Shown here: piece by piece, positions 42,500 through 50,636 of the stretch | Numbering within the stretch: position 1 is the first letter of the stretch | Layout of the letters: every line of letters starts with the position of its first letter | Source of the DNA: Streptomyces sp. HmicA12 | GTDB lineage: Bacteria; Actinomycetota; Actinomycetes; Streptomycetales; Streptomycetaceae | Length of the DNA stretch: 64,000 nucleotides | Reading direction: 5' to 3' | NCBI RefSeq assembly: GCF_000373565.1 | Contig: NZ_KB891831.1 | Coordinates: forward strand, 249,330 to 313,329 | Made by a program: the position numbers and the translations under genes | The notes under the pieces: model-generated | Told to the model about the DNA's origin: nothing | The model's database searches: none | The model's input: only the letters and a program-made list of their open reading frames with translations

Positions 42500-43951
42500 C
42501 TCGGCGCGCACCCTGCCCTCCTTCACCGCCGCCGCGAGCGCCGCGAAGTCCTCCTCGTTCTGATCCGCGTACGCCTCCGCGAACCGGGCGACGGCCCGGT
42601 CGAAGGTGTCGGAGCGGCCCAGATAGGCGGCGATCGCGATGCGGTCCCCGGAGCGGGCGTGTGCGCGGGCGAGGGTGACACCGCAGGTGCGGCCGAACAG
42701 GCGCATCACGTCCGGGGTCATCAGGTCGGCCTGCGGGATGGCCTTCCAGTCCCGCAACTGCCTGATGTAGAAGTCGCGTTGCTGCCCGTCGATGCCTTCG
42801 GCGCGCTCCCAGCCGAGGAACATGTCGCCGGCCGCCTGCATGAGCCGCTGGCCCGCGACGACCCGCTCGCCCTGGTTGGTGTGGGCCGCGGCCCCGGCGA
42901 ACGGGGCGAGGACGGACGGCTGCGCCTCCTTCGCCTGGAGCATCAGCGGATCGCGCGCGTCACGGCCGAGCAGCAGGATCACCCAGCACCGGGTGCCGAC
43001 GCTGCCCACGCCGACGGCCTTGCGTGCCATGTCGACGACCCGGTACTGGCCGAGCAGCGCCCGCCGGTCGGCGGGCAGGGACACGGCGTACCGCTCGACC
43101 AGTTCGCGGAGCTGGTCCTCCAGGTGCTTGCGCTCGACACCCGGCAGCAGCATGTCGAGCGGGGTGACCAGCGGTGGATCGGGCGTGATGCGCAGCTCGC
43201 CGTCGACGACCCGGGCCATCCTGTCCAGGGCCTGGAGGTGGTCGCGGGTGCGGGCCTTGCTGAGCGCGGCGGACATCCGGCGCCGGGTGCGCGCGTCGAG
43301 GCGGGTGGAGAGCGTCGCGAACAGCTCGTCGGCCTCGATGTGCGCGTACCAGACGTCGAGGGTACGCATCGTGGCGAAGTCGGCCATCGCCTTGCGGTAC
43401 GCGGCGACGGTCGCGCACACCACACGGGTGCGCTGCGCCGGGTTGAAGCCGTTGCCGCGCCCGGCGATGACCATGCTGGCGGCGAGGCGTTTGACGTCCC
43501 ACTCCCACGGGCCCGGCAGCGTCTCGTCGAAGTCGTTGATGTCGAACATCAGGCTCCGCTCCGGTGACGCGAGCAGCCGGAAGTTCAACAGGTGTGCGTC
43601 ACCGCACAGTTGGGCCCGCAGACCGGTGGCCGGGGTGTGCGCGAGGTCGTTGGCCATGACGGCGGCGGCGCCGCGGTAGAACCGGAACGGGGACTCCGTC
43701 ATGCGCCCGTAGCGCAGCGGCACCAGCTCGGACAGCCGGCTCGCGGACTGCCGCTCGATCACCTCGACGGGGTCGGGGCGGTCGTCCGCGGGCACGAACT
43801 CGCCGTGGGCGGAGCGGGGGACGCGGGAGCGGGCGGCCCTGCCGCGGCTCGCCCGTTCCTTCGGGGTGGCTCGGTCGCGGGTGACCGCGGTCGGGTCGTG
43901 CGAAGTGGGGTCGTGTGCGGTCGTGTCGGTGTCGTTCCGGCTCTCGTTCAT
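42491..43951 (-). CDS. DUF2252-family protein
   Basis: 486 aa. The family blocks are FRFYRGAAAVMANDLA, LCGDAHLLNF, DINDFDETLPGPWEWDVKRL and VGVGSVGTRCWVILL. GDxHxxNF and DxNDFD resemble the catalytic and metal sites of protein-kinase-like/aminoglycoside phosphotransferase folds, so a phosphotransferase activity is possible. A disordered Thr/Asp/Arg N terminus precedes them. ATG 43951 with GGGAGG. Function unknown; often sits in stress-related gene groups. Confidence 0.85.
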   Translation of the reverse strand: MNESRNDTDTTAHDPTSHDPTAVTRDRATPKERASRGRAARSRVPRSAHGEFVPADDRPDPVEVIERQSASRLSELVPLRYGRMTESPFRFYRGAAAVMANDLAHTPATGLRAQLCGDAHLLNFRLLASPERSLMFDINDFDETLPGPWEWDVKRLAASMVIAGRGNGFNPAQRTRVVCATVAAYRKAMADFATMRTLDVWYAHIEADELFATLSTRLDARTRRRMSAALSKARTRDHLQALDRMARVVDGELRITPDPPLVTPLDMLLPGVERKHLEDQLRELVERYAVSLPADRRALLGQYRVVDMARKAVGVGSVGTRCWVILLLGRDARDPLMLQAKEAQPSVLAPFAGAAAHTNQGERVVAGQRLMQAAGDMFLGWERAEGIDGQQRDFYIRQLRDWKAIPQADLMTPDVMRLFGRTCGVTLARAHARSGDRIAIAAYLGRSDTFDRAVARFAEAYADQNEEDFAALAAAVKEGRVRAESG

Positions 43952-44060
43952 GGCGTGCTCCCTCCCGGCTGCCGGTGCCCGGCGCCCGCCGGTGGTGAGG
44001 AGACTGGGTGAGGCGGGCGTCGTCGGCGTCACCCCGGCCGTGTGAAGTCGTGCGGCCAAG

Positions 44061-44077
44061 TCGCCTGTCAGGGGTGA
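44061..44077. promoter_or_regulatory. Shared inverted repeat, copy 2 (TCGCC-N7-GGTGA)
   Basis: One substitution from consensus. Between the divergent DUF2252 (109 bp away) and kinase-like (35 bp away) genes. Confidence 0.55.
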
Positions 44078-44112
44078 GGACCGTCCGGTGGTCCGGCCGC
44101 AGACTTCCCGAC

Positions 44113-45426
44113 ATGGAATCGAAGATCGCGGGACTTCAGGGGCGGCGCTGGCTGTCCCGTGCGTGTCTGGTCTCCGCCGCCGCCGCGGTGCTGGTGCTCG
44201 GTGTGTTCGCCGGACTGCGCACCTTCGCCCTGCTCGGTGTGGGGCTCGCGGGTCTGGTGCTCACGATCGTGGCCGTGTGGTGGGTCCTCAGCCGGCACGG
44301 TGTGCTGCGGTATCTGGCCCTGCTGCTCGCGGTCGCCGCGCCGGTCTGGGTCCTGGTGGCGTACGCGCGGGCCGAACTGCTGTGGGTGGTGCTGGTGTCG
44401 GGGGCGCTGTGGCTGTTCGCGGCGGGCACCGGGCGTGCCGCGCTCGCGCGGGGGGCGGCCCCGGCCGGCCCCGCCGAACGTCCGGCGCCGGAGTTCCACC
44501 GCGCCGTACTGATCATGAACCCCCGGTCCGGGGGCGGGAAGGTGGACCGGTTCGGGCTGCGCGAGCGGGCCGACGCGCTCGGCGCCGAGGTGGTCCTGCT
44601 GGGGACGACGGGCGAGACGGACGTCGGAGCGCTGGCCCGCGCGTGCGCCGCGCGGGGCGCCGATCTCCTGGGCGTCGCGGGCGGTGACGGCACCCAGGCC
44701 CTGGTCGCGGAGGTCGCCGCCGAGCTGGGCCTGCCGTTCCTGGTGATCCCCGCGGGCACCCGCAATCACTTCGCCCTCGACCTCGGCCTGGACCGCGACG
44801 ACCCGGCCAAGGCGCTGGACGCGCTGCGCGACGGGGTGGAACTGCGGGTGGATCTCGGCCGCGCGGGCGGCCGCCCGTTCGTCAACAACGTCTCGTTCGG
44901 CGCGTACGCGGAGGTCGTGCAGAGCCCGGCCTACCGGGACGGCAAGACCCGCACCACCCTGGAACTGCTGCCCGATCTGCTTCTGGGCCAGAGCGGCGCC
45001 CGGCTGACGGCGCTCGCCGGGGAGCACACCTTCGCGGACCCGCAGGCCCTGCTCGTCAGCAACAACCCTTACGGCGAGCGCGACATCGCGGGCCTGGGGC
45101 GGCGCACCCGCATCGACGGCGGTGTCCTCGGCTGCGTGGGCGTCCGCGTCACCAGCGCCGCCCAGGCCGCGGGCCTGCTGCGGGGCAGCCGGTCCGCGGG
45201 GCTCACCCGCGCGCAGGCGGCCACGGTCGTCGTCGACGCGGACCAGAAGGAACTCCCGGTCGGCATCGACGGCGAGGCGGTACGGCTGCCGGTGCCCGTG
45301 CACTGCGAGGTCAGGCCCGGAGCGCTGCGTGTGGTCGTGCCCCGGCGGCGGCCGGGCGTCTACCGCGAACGCCCGGCGCTCGACTGGCGCACGATCTGCA
45401 GGCTCGGCCTGACGAGCGGGAGTTGA
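44113..45426 (+). CDS. Diacylglycerol kinase-like (DAGK catalytic domain) protein with N-terminal membrane region
   Basis: 437 aa. Three or four hydrophobic helices occupy residues 15-110. The DAGK domain follows: MNPRSGGGKV nucleotide motif near 136, VAGGDGTQAL (GGDGT) and IPAGTRNHFALDLGLDRDD, ending with an ELPVGIDGEAV segment. Soluble homologues such as DgkB and mycobacterial LmjF-type proteins phosphorylate lipids or sphingoid-type acceptors. An N-terminal membrane fusion is unusual compared with standard DgkB. ATG 44113; 35 bp downstream of the shared inverted repeat. Lipid substrate unknown. Confidence 0.85.
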   Translation: MESKIAGLQGRRWLSRACLVSAAAAVLVLGVFAGLRTFALLGVGLAGLVLTIVAVWWVLSRHGVLRYLALLLAVAAPVWVLVAYARAELLWVVLVSGALWLFAAGTGRAALARGAAPAGPAERPAPEFHRAVLIMNPRSGGGKVDRFGLRERADALGAEVVLLGTTGETDVGALARACAARGADLLGVAGGDGTQALVAEVAAELGLPFLVIPAGTRNHFALDLGLDRDDPAKALDALRDGVELRVDLGRAGGRPFVNNVSFGAYAEVVQSPAYRDGKTRTTLELLPDLLLGQSGARLTALAGEHTFADPQALLVSNNPYGERDIAGLGRRTRIDGGVLGCVGVRVTSAAQAAGLLRGSRSAGLTRAQAATVVVDADQKELPVGIDGEAVRLPVPVHCEVRPGALRVVVPRRRPGVYRERPALDWRTICRLGLTSGS

Positions 45427-45447
45427 CCGCGCCCCGCCGGCCCGCGG

Positions 45448-45912
45448 CTACATCGGCGCTCCGTAGACCTTGTGCGCCTCACGGTGTCCGTACGTCACCA
45501 GCGACCAGATCACCAGGACGTCGAGGAAGATGATGATCGCCGACCACACCGGGTGGTACGGGGTGAAGAAGAAGTTCTCCATCGCGCTCAGACCGGCGAC
45601 GACGATACCGACGACGCGTGCCCAGGTGCGGCCGCTGAACAGGCTGATCGCCGCCACGAGCATCACCACTCCGGTGATCATCTCGACCCAGCCGCGGCCG
45701 TTGACGTCGAAGTCGAACGCGTAGTCGTTCTGCGCCTGGTAGTAGTTCTCGTTCAGGATCGCGGAGAGACCCGCGATCGCGTGGAACCCGCCGACGATGC
45801 CGAGGATGCACACGGCGAAGACGACTCCGCCGAGCGACATCACACTGACGTGGGGCTCCGGTTCGGGTGCGCCGGACCGCGGGGTCCGGTCCGGTGGGGC
45901 CTGACCGGCCAT
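45448..45912 (-). CDS. Small four-helix membrane protein (DUF7144-like), paralogue A
   Basis: 154 aa. A Pro-rich N terminus is followed by four hydrophobic segments. The segments YAFDFDVNGRGWVEMITGVV, ISLFSGRTWARVVGIVVAG and FFFTPYHPVWSAIIIFLDVL recur in similar form in the protein at 61730-62149. Function unknown. ATG 45912 has GAGGAGG. Divergent from a 69-aa protein, sharing the inverted repeat at 46011-46027. Confidence 0.8.
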   Translation of the reverse strand: MAGQAPPDRTPRSGAPEPEPHVSVMSLGGVVFAVCILGIVGGFHAIAGLSAILNENYYQAQNDYAFDFDVNGRGWVEMITGVVMLVAAISLFSGRTWARVVGIVVAGLSAMENFFFTPYHPVWSAIIIFLDVLVIWSLVTYGHREAHKVYGAPM

Positions 45913-46010
45913 GTCGCATCCCTCCTCTTCTTCTCCTCGCGGAGTCCGCGACGGGTGCGCCGGGAATCCTGATGGAGTCCGGAGCATCCCGCCCCGGGCC
46001 CGCCGTACCG

Positions 46011-46027
46011 TCACCCGCACAAGGTGA
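46011..46027. promoter_or_regulatory. Shared inverted repeat, copy 3 (exact TCACC-N7-GGTGA)
   Basis: Exact consensus copy. Lies 98 bp before the small membrane protein gene and 64 bp before the 69-aa gene, between divergent starts. Confidence 0.7.
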
Positions 46028-46091
46028 TGCCGACGGCCACGCCGCCACGACAATGACCGGTGGGCCGAGCCGTCGCACTGGAGGTGTCGCC

Positions 46092-46301
46092 ATGGGCGAC
46101 TTCGAGATCCACGTACGCGGCAGGTTCGGCGACGCCTTCCGGTCCGCGTTCGCGGAGCTGACCGTCGTACTGCATCCGGCCGAGACGGTCCTCGTGGGTT
46201 CCGGCCTCGACCAGGCCGCGCTGTACGGGATTCTCGACCGCATCCAGGCACTCGGCCTGGAACTGCTCGAGGTGCGCCGGTTGCCCGACGCCTGCTCCTG
46301 A
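46092..46301 (+). CDS. Small hypothetical protein, 69 aa
   Basis: 69 aa starting MGDFEIHVRGRFGDAFRSAF with the pattern beta-strand, helix, strand, helix, strand (LTVVLHPAETVLVGSGL, LYGILDRIQALGLELLEVRR), a ferredoxin-like or ACT-like fold by eye. ATG 46092 has GGAGG 6 nt upstream. Single gene under the shared inverted repeat. Function unknown. Confidence 0.7.
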   Translation: MGDFEIHVRGRFGDAFRSAFAELTVVLHPAETVLVGSGLDQAALYGILDRIQALGLELLEVRRLPDACS

Positions 46302-46403
46302 GTCCTTCGCCCCCGGTGTACGGTCGGGGCACCAGACGCCGGGAGGCAAAGCGTCCCCCTGTGAACAGGCCGACGGGCCCCTTACGCAAGCGGGCCGCGC
46401 CCC

Positions 46404-46418
46404 TCACCGTAGGGGTGA
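46404..46418. promoter_or_regulatory. Variant of the shared inverted repeat (TCACC-N5-GGTGA)
   Basis: Same half-sites with a 5-base spacer, 27 bp before the LuxR-like gene. Also readable as CCCCT/AGGGG arms, so its membership is uncertain. Confidence 0.35.
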
Positions 46419-46445
46419 TGCCCTCCACATGGGGAGGTGAGGGGC

Positions 46446-46877
46446 ATGCCCGCAGTGCTCTACGACCGACAACCGAGACTGACCCAGGAGCAGGACGCGA
46501 CGATAACGGCCTGCCTGGTGTGGGTCGCCGGCACGCTGGTCAGAGTCGCCGCCGTCGTGGCGGATCCACGCTGCACCGGAGTGCTCGTGGACGAGGCGGC
46601 GGCCGTGCTCGCCCGCGTACCGCAGGCCCAGTCCGGGGCGCCGCCGCTCCAGCCGCTGACCGTACGCCAGCTGGCCGTGCTCAGCCGGCTCGACGGAGAG
46701 GTGCCGCTGCGGCAGATCGCCGACGGGCTGTACGTGTCGCACAACACGGTCAAGAGCCATGTCCGTGCCGTGTACCGGAAGTTGGGCGCGTGTTCCCGGG
46801 CCGAGGCCGTGGCGCGCGGACGTGAGCTGGGCCTGGTGCCTGCTCGGCCCGCGCGGGTGCAGCCGCCGGTCAACTGA
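46446..46877 (+). CDS. Small LuxR/NarL-type HTH regulator
   Basis: 143 aa. The C-terminal HTH is complete (LTVRQLAVLSRLDGEVPLRQ, YVSHNTVKSHVRAVYRKLG). The N-terminal ~65 residues are Ala/Val-rich and do not resemble a receiver domain; no phosphorylation Asp is apparent, so it is not a normal response regulator. ATG 46446 has an ideal GGAGGTGA. Candidate regulator of the surrounding genes; only 21 bp from the end of the convergent LAL regulator. Confidence 0.85.
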   Translation: MPAVLYDRQPRLTQEQDATITACLVWVAGTLVRVAAVVADPRCTGVLVDEAAAVLARVPQAQSGAPPLQPLTVRQLAVLSRLDGEVPLRQIADGLYVSHNTVKSHVRAVYRKLGACSRAEAVARGRELGLVPARPARVQPPVN

Positions 46878-46898
46878 CCTTCAGGAGTTCGTTGGTGC

Positions 46899-49196
46899 TC
46901 ACAGAAGCTGGAGTTCACGAGCGCGCCGGACCGCGGCCGAGCGCCGGGTCACGGCGAGCTTGCGGTAGACGCTCTTGAGGTGCGTCTTCACCGTGTTCAC
47001 CGAGAGATACAGCTCCGCGGCGATCTCCTCGGTGGTCATCATCTGCGCGAGGCGGCCGAGCACGTCGCGCTCGCGCGGGCTCAACTGCTCGGCGCGGGCG
47101 GGCCGCCCGCTCGCGCCGTCCGGCACCGCCGTGGTGAGCAGACGGCCGTGCCGGCTCGCGCCGAGCACGAAGGCGCAGGCCGGCGTCATCGTCCGCAGCA
47201 CCGTGCCGGGCAGCCTGGCCGCGTTCACCAGGTCGCCCAGGACCTGCGGGGCGACACCGCCCCGCTCCACCGCCATGGCCAGACCCGCGGCGAGCAGGCG
47301 GATCTCGGCGAGGAACGGGTCCGGGGCCGTACGCAACACCACGTCGGCGCGGGCGAGTTCGTGCCGGGCGCGGCCGGGCTCGCCACGGGCCAGCTCCACC
47401 CAGGCGCGCACCAGGTGCAGGGCGGCCCGGGACCGTTCGGCGGCGGACCAGCTGGGCAGCGGCGGCTGGGTGGCGTGGGCGGCGAGTTCGTCGGCGGCCC
47501 GGAACCGGCCACGCAGCGCCTCGAGGAGCGCGAGTTCGACAAGGCTGTCGCGGCGCAGCGCGCCGTTGCCGGCGGCGCCCGCTGCCTTGAGCGCCCCGGT
47601 GAGGGAGGCCTCCGCCGCCTTGAGGTGACCGGAGCGCACCTCGCAACTGCCGCGCACCGCGAGGGTGAGCGCGGGTATCTCGGGGTGCTGGGCCAGTGCC
47701 GCGTGCGGCAGCAGCGGCCCGACGGCCTCCACCTCCAGGGCCGCGGCGTACGCCTGCTGCGGGTCGCGGGCGCGCATCCGCTCCATCCGGATCACGGCGA
47801 GGGCCAGGCGGCAGCGGGCGGCCCGGTCGTGCTGCTCCGCCGTGTCCCGCGGCAGTTCGGCGAGGAGCTGTTCGGCCCGCTCCAGGTGGCGCCCGCACGC
47901 CGGGTCGTCGTCGCGGACCCGGGCGACGGCCGCGAAGAGCAGCACCGGCTCGGGCCGGTCGCCGGCCGTGTCCTCCGGCATCCGGCGGGTGAGATCCGCG
48001 GGCAGCCGGGTCCTGGACAGGCCGAGGACCTGGCCGATGGCCAGGCGGCGCACGATGAGTTCGCCCGCGAGTTCCCAGTCGTCGGCGGCGAGCAGGTGCT
48101 GGACGGCGTCGGCGAGCAGCCCGTGCGTGCCGAGCCAGGCCGCCGCGCGCCGGTGCAGCGGGACGACGAGCCCGGGGGTTTCGTGGCGCAGGCACATCCG
48201 CAGCACGTCGGCGAACATCTGGTGGCAGCGGAACCAGCCCTGGCCGAGGGGGTGCAGGAAGGAGTTCTCCCGGACGAGGTCGGCGAAGTGGCGGCCGATG
48301 TCCTCGCCGCAGAGCGCGGCGGCCAGTTCGGCGTTGACCCGGTCCAGGACGCTCGTGGTGAGCAGCAGTTGGCGCATGGCGTCCGACTGCAGATCGAGGA
48401 CCTCTTCGACGAGGTAGCTGGCGATCGCCTCGTCGTCCCCCGCGAACCGGTCGACGAACCGCTCGGGTTCGCCCTGCTGCCCCAGCTTCTCCATGGACAT
48501 CGCGGCGAGCCTGATCCCGGCGGCCCAGCCGTCGGTGCGCCGGCGCAGCACGCTGATGGTCTGTTTGGGCACGTCGATGCCGTGCTGGGCGAGCAGCGCG
48601 GCGGTCTCCCGGTCGTCGAAGGCGAGGTCGGCGGTGCGCACTTCGGTCAGATCACTGGCGAGCCGGCCACGGCGCAGGTGCAGCGGCGGATCACGGCGGG
48701 CCAGGACGACCAGGCGCAGCACACCGGGCGTGTGGCGCAGCAGGCTGCTGACGCCGTCCGCGATCGGTGAGCCGGGGGCGGGCTGGAAGTCGTCGAGGAG
48801 CAGCACGACGGGTTCGCCGCGCCGGTTGAGTTCGGCGGCGAGCGCCGCGACCAGCAGGGGGCCCTCGCCGTCGGCGACCGAGTCGGGGACCCGGACACCC
48901 GCGTCGCGCAGGGCCGAGGTGACGCGCGGCCAGAACACCGCGGGCTGCTCGGCGCGGCCGTCGCAGGTCACCCAGGCGAGAGGGCCCGGCAGACGCCGGG
49001 TGTGCGCCCATTCCAGGGCGAGGGCAGTCTTGCCCGCGCCGACCGGGCCCACGACAACGGTCAACTGGCCTCGTACAGCGCGGGACAGACGGTCCGTCAG
49101 GCGCGGTCGCGGCAGGATCCAGGTGGGCAGCGCGGGCGCCGTGCTCAGTGCCTCGCGCTCCGGTCCTGCGCCCTCGGGGCAGAGCCGCTCGGCCAT
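46899..49196 (-). CDS. Large LuxR-family (LAL/MalT-like) ATP-dependent regulator
   Basis: 765 aa. Walker A GPVGAGKTA (50-58), a MalT-type AAA region with VVLLLDDFQ (Walker B) and arginine-rich LVVLARRDPPLHLRRGRLAS, then helical TPR-like repeats and a C-terminal LuxR HTH (about 700-762: LSPRERDVLGRLAQMMTTEE, SVNTVKTHLKSVYRKL). LAL proteins sense a ligand through the helical part and activate distant promoters. ATG 49196 with GAGG upstream. A candidate master regulator for the 41-62 kb genes. Confidence 0.9.
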   Translation of the reverse strand: MAERLCPEGAGPEREALSTAPALPTWILPRPRLTDRLSRAVRGQLTVVVGPVGAGKTALALEWAHTRRLPGPLAWVTCDGRAEQPAVFWPRVTSALRDAGVRVPDSVADGEGPLLVAALAAELNRRGEPVVLLLDDFQPAPGSPIADGVSSLLRHTPGVLRLVVLARRDPPLHLRRGRLASDLTEVRTADLAFDDRETAALLAQHGIDVPKQTISVLRRRTDGWAAGIRLAAMSMEKLGQQGEPERFVDRFAGDDEAIASYLVEEVLDLQSDAMRQLLLTTSVLDRVNAELAAALCGEDIGRHFADLVRENSFLHPLGQGWFRCHQMFADVLRMCLRHETPGLVVPLHRRAAAWLGTHGLLADAVQHLLAADDWELAGELIVRRLAIGQVLGLSRTRLPADLTRRMPEDTAGDRPEPVLLFAAVARVRDDDPACGRHLERAEQLLAELPRDTAEQHDRAARCRLALAVIRMERMRARDPQQAYAAALEVEAVGPLLPHAALAQHPEIPALTLAVRGSCEVRSGHLKAAEASLTGALKAAGAAGNGALRRDSLVELALLEALRGRFRAADELAAHATQPPLPSWSAAERSRAALHLVRAWVELARGEPGRARHELARADVVLRTAPDPFLAEIRLLAAGLAMAVERGGVAPQVLGDLVNAARLPGTVLRTMTPACAFVLGASRHGRLLTTAVPDGASGRPARAEQLSPRERDVLGRLAQMMTTEEIAAELYLSVNTVKTHLKSVYRKLAVTRRSAAVRRARELQLL

Positions 49197-49463
49197 CGGC
49201 GGAACCTCGCTCTCGAGAAGGCCTGAGTCGTGTCCGCAAGGCCCCGTCGTCCACCTGTCGAGGCGGGCGGTGCGGCGAGGGGCGTGCCGGGCGTCGGGGG
49301 CAGGCCTCGGGGGGCAGGCGAGGCGCTGCGGACACGGCCCAAGGTGCGGCACAGGCCAGTGTGGTCCCGTCCGGGCGACAGAGCGGCCCGGCGGACGCCA
49401 TCTCACCCGGGTGAAGTTCCGGTGTGCGACGGCGCCTGACCGGGCCGGCCGTTTCTCGTGACG
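49197..49463. other. Leader region of the LAL regulator gene
   Basis: 267 bp without a gene. Holds TCACCCGGGTGA (49403-49414), a 12-bp palindrome made of the same half-sites as the shared repeat but with only a 2-base spacer. A 10-bp inverted repeat CGTGTCCGCA/TGCGGACACG is 88 bp apart (49229-49238 and 49327-49336). Confidence 0.5.
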
Positions 49464-49949
49464 TCACGCCCCGTGCAGGGCGTTGACCAGCTCGTCCTCC
49501 CGTTCCTTGGTGAGCGAGGTACGGATCACGCTGGGATTGAAGGGGCGCAGCGCGTCACGGACCCGGTCGGGCGTGGAGCGGCGGACGAGGGCGAATACGG
49601 CGGCACGGCCGGGTTCGAGGGTGCTCGCGATCTCCTTGACGAACGCGTCGTTGATGCCGATGTCGGTGAGCTTTCCGGCGACGCCTCCGGTGGCCGCGCC
49701 CACCGCGGCGCCGAACACCGGCATCAGGAAGAGCATGCCGAACAGCGCGCCCCACAGGGCGCCACCGGCCGCCCCGGTCGCCGTGGTGCTGTACGTCTGC
49801 TTCACATGGATCTTGCCGTCCATGGTGCGCCAGGCGAGGGCGGCGTCCTCCAGGTCGAGCAGTTCCTGGCGGGACAGTTCCTTGGAGAGGCGCAACACCG
49901 CCTCCGCCTTCTCCTTGTCCGCGAATCCGAGCACGACGAGATCGGCCAT
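49464..49949 (-). CDS. DUF1269-like small membrane-associated protein
   Basis: 161 aa starting MADLVVLGFADKEKAEAVLR. A glycine-rich hydrophobic hairpin (GAAGGALWGALFGMLFLMPV, AAVGAATGGVAGKL) lies near 58-95, flanked by soluble helices. This layout is typical of the DUF1269 family, of unknown function. ATG 49949 overlaps the stop of the preceding gene, so the two are translationally coupled. Confidence 0.8.
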   Translation of the reverse strand: MADLVVLGFADKEKAEAVLRLSKELSRQELLDLEDAALAWRTMDGKIHVKQTYSTTATGAAGGALWGALFGMLFLMPVFGAAVGAATGGVAGKLTDIGINDAFVKEIASTLEPGRAAVFALVRRSTPDRVRDALRPFNPSVIRTSLTKEREDELVNALHGA

Positions 49950-50503
49950 CAGGGCCTCCTGGGGTGGTGGTGCGCCGTCCGGTTCTGCCCCGGGTCCGGG
50001 GCCACCGGGTCGCCGAGCCGCTGTGCCGCGGCGGCGACCTGTTCGGCGACGGGTTCGAGTGCCTCCTCGGTGAGGAAGCCTTCCGCGACGGGCACACCGC
50101 CGGCGTCACGGATCGCTGTGCGCAGATACTTCGCCCAGACGTGTTCCAGGAGCACGAACGCGGCGGCCGTGCCCGGGTCGAGGGCCTCCGCCATCTCCCG
50201 GATCTCGTCGAGGCTCAGACCGAAGGCGTTGCCCTCGACCATGCTCGGGAACTCCTTCTCGGCGGCCTTCACCTGCTTGCCCGAGATACCGAGCAGCGCG
50301 GCGACGGTCTCTCCCATGCCTTCCGCCTGGAAGTCCATGGTGAACAGGTCTCCGCCGGTCTCCTTGCTGACGAAGAGCATGTCGAGGACGCGGATCTGCT
50401 CGTTCGCCTCCAGGATCGACAGCTCTTCCATGATCCGGCCTTCGAACTTGGCGTCCGGCCCGAACTCGACCGTCAGGAGCTGCACCGGTCCGATCGCAGC
50501 CAT
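49949..50503 (-). CDS. DUF6325-like soluble protein
   Basis: 184 aa starting MAAIGPVQLLTVEFGPDAKF. Alpha/beta pattern, with LDMLFVSKETGGDLFTMDFQ and AEALDPGTAAAFVLLEHVWA. The latter (DPGTAAAFVLLEH) parallels LEPGRAAVFALVRRSTPDRV of the downstream DUF1269-like protein, so the two are distant relatives that probably act together. ATG 50503 with GGGAGG. Divergent from a membrane protein across the shared inverted repeat. Confidence 0.75.
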   Translation of the reverse strand: MAAIGPVQLLTVEFGPDAKFEGRIMEELSILEANEQIRVLDMLFVSKETGGDLFTMDFQAEGMGETVAALLGISGKQVKAAEKEFPSMVEGNAFGLSLDEIREMAEALDPGTAAAFVLLEHVWAKYLRTAIRDAGGVPVAEGFLTEEALEPVAEQVAAAAQRLGDPVAPDPGQNRTAHHHPRRP

Positions 50504-50572
50504 CGTGCCTCCCTTCCGTGGATCCGCCCCCGTCATGTCCGTCATCACAGCGCTCGCGGCCGCCGCACCGCG

Positions 50573-50589
50573 TCACCCGCCGCAGGTGA
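50573..50589. promoter_or_regulatory. Shared inverted repeat, copy 4 (exact TCACC-N7-GGTGA)
   Basis: Exact consensus copy between divergent starts: 69 bp before the DUF6325-like gene and 47 bp before the membrane protein gene. Confidence 0.7.
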
Positions 50590-50636
50590 AGGAGGGGGCC
50601 CGGTCCGCGGCGACGGTGGAGGGTGGAGGTGACGCC

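Noticed and set aside
49229..49336. 10-bp inverted repeat CGTGTCCGCA/TGCGGACACG as a transposon end
   Set aside because: The arms are 88 bp apart with no transposase or target duplication; kept only as a note.
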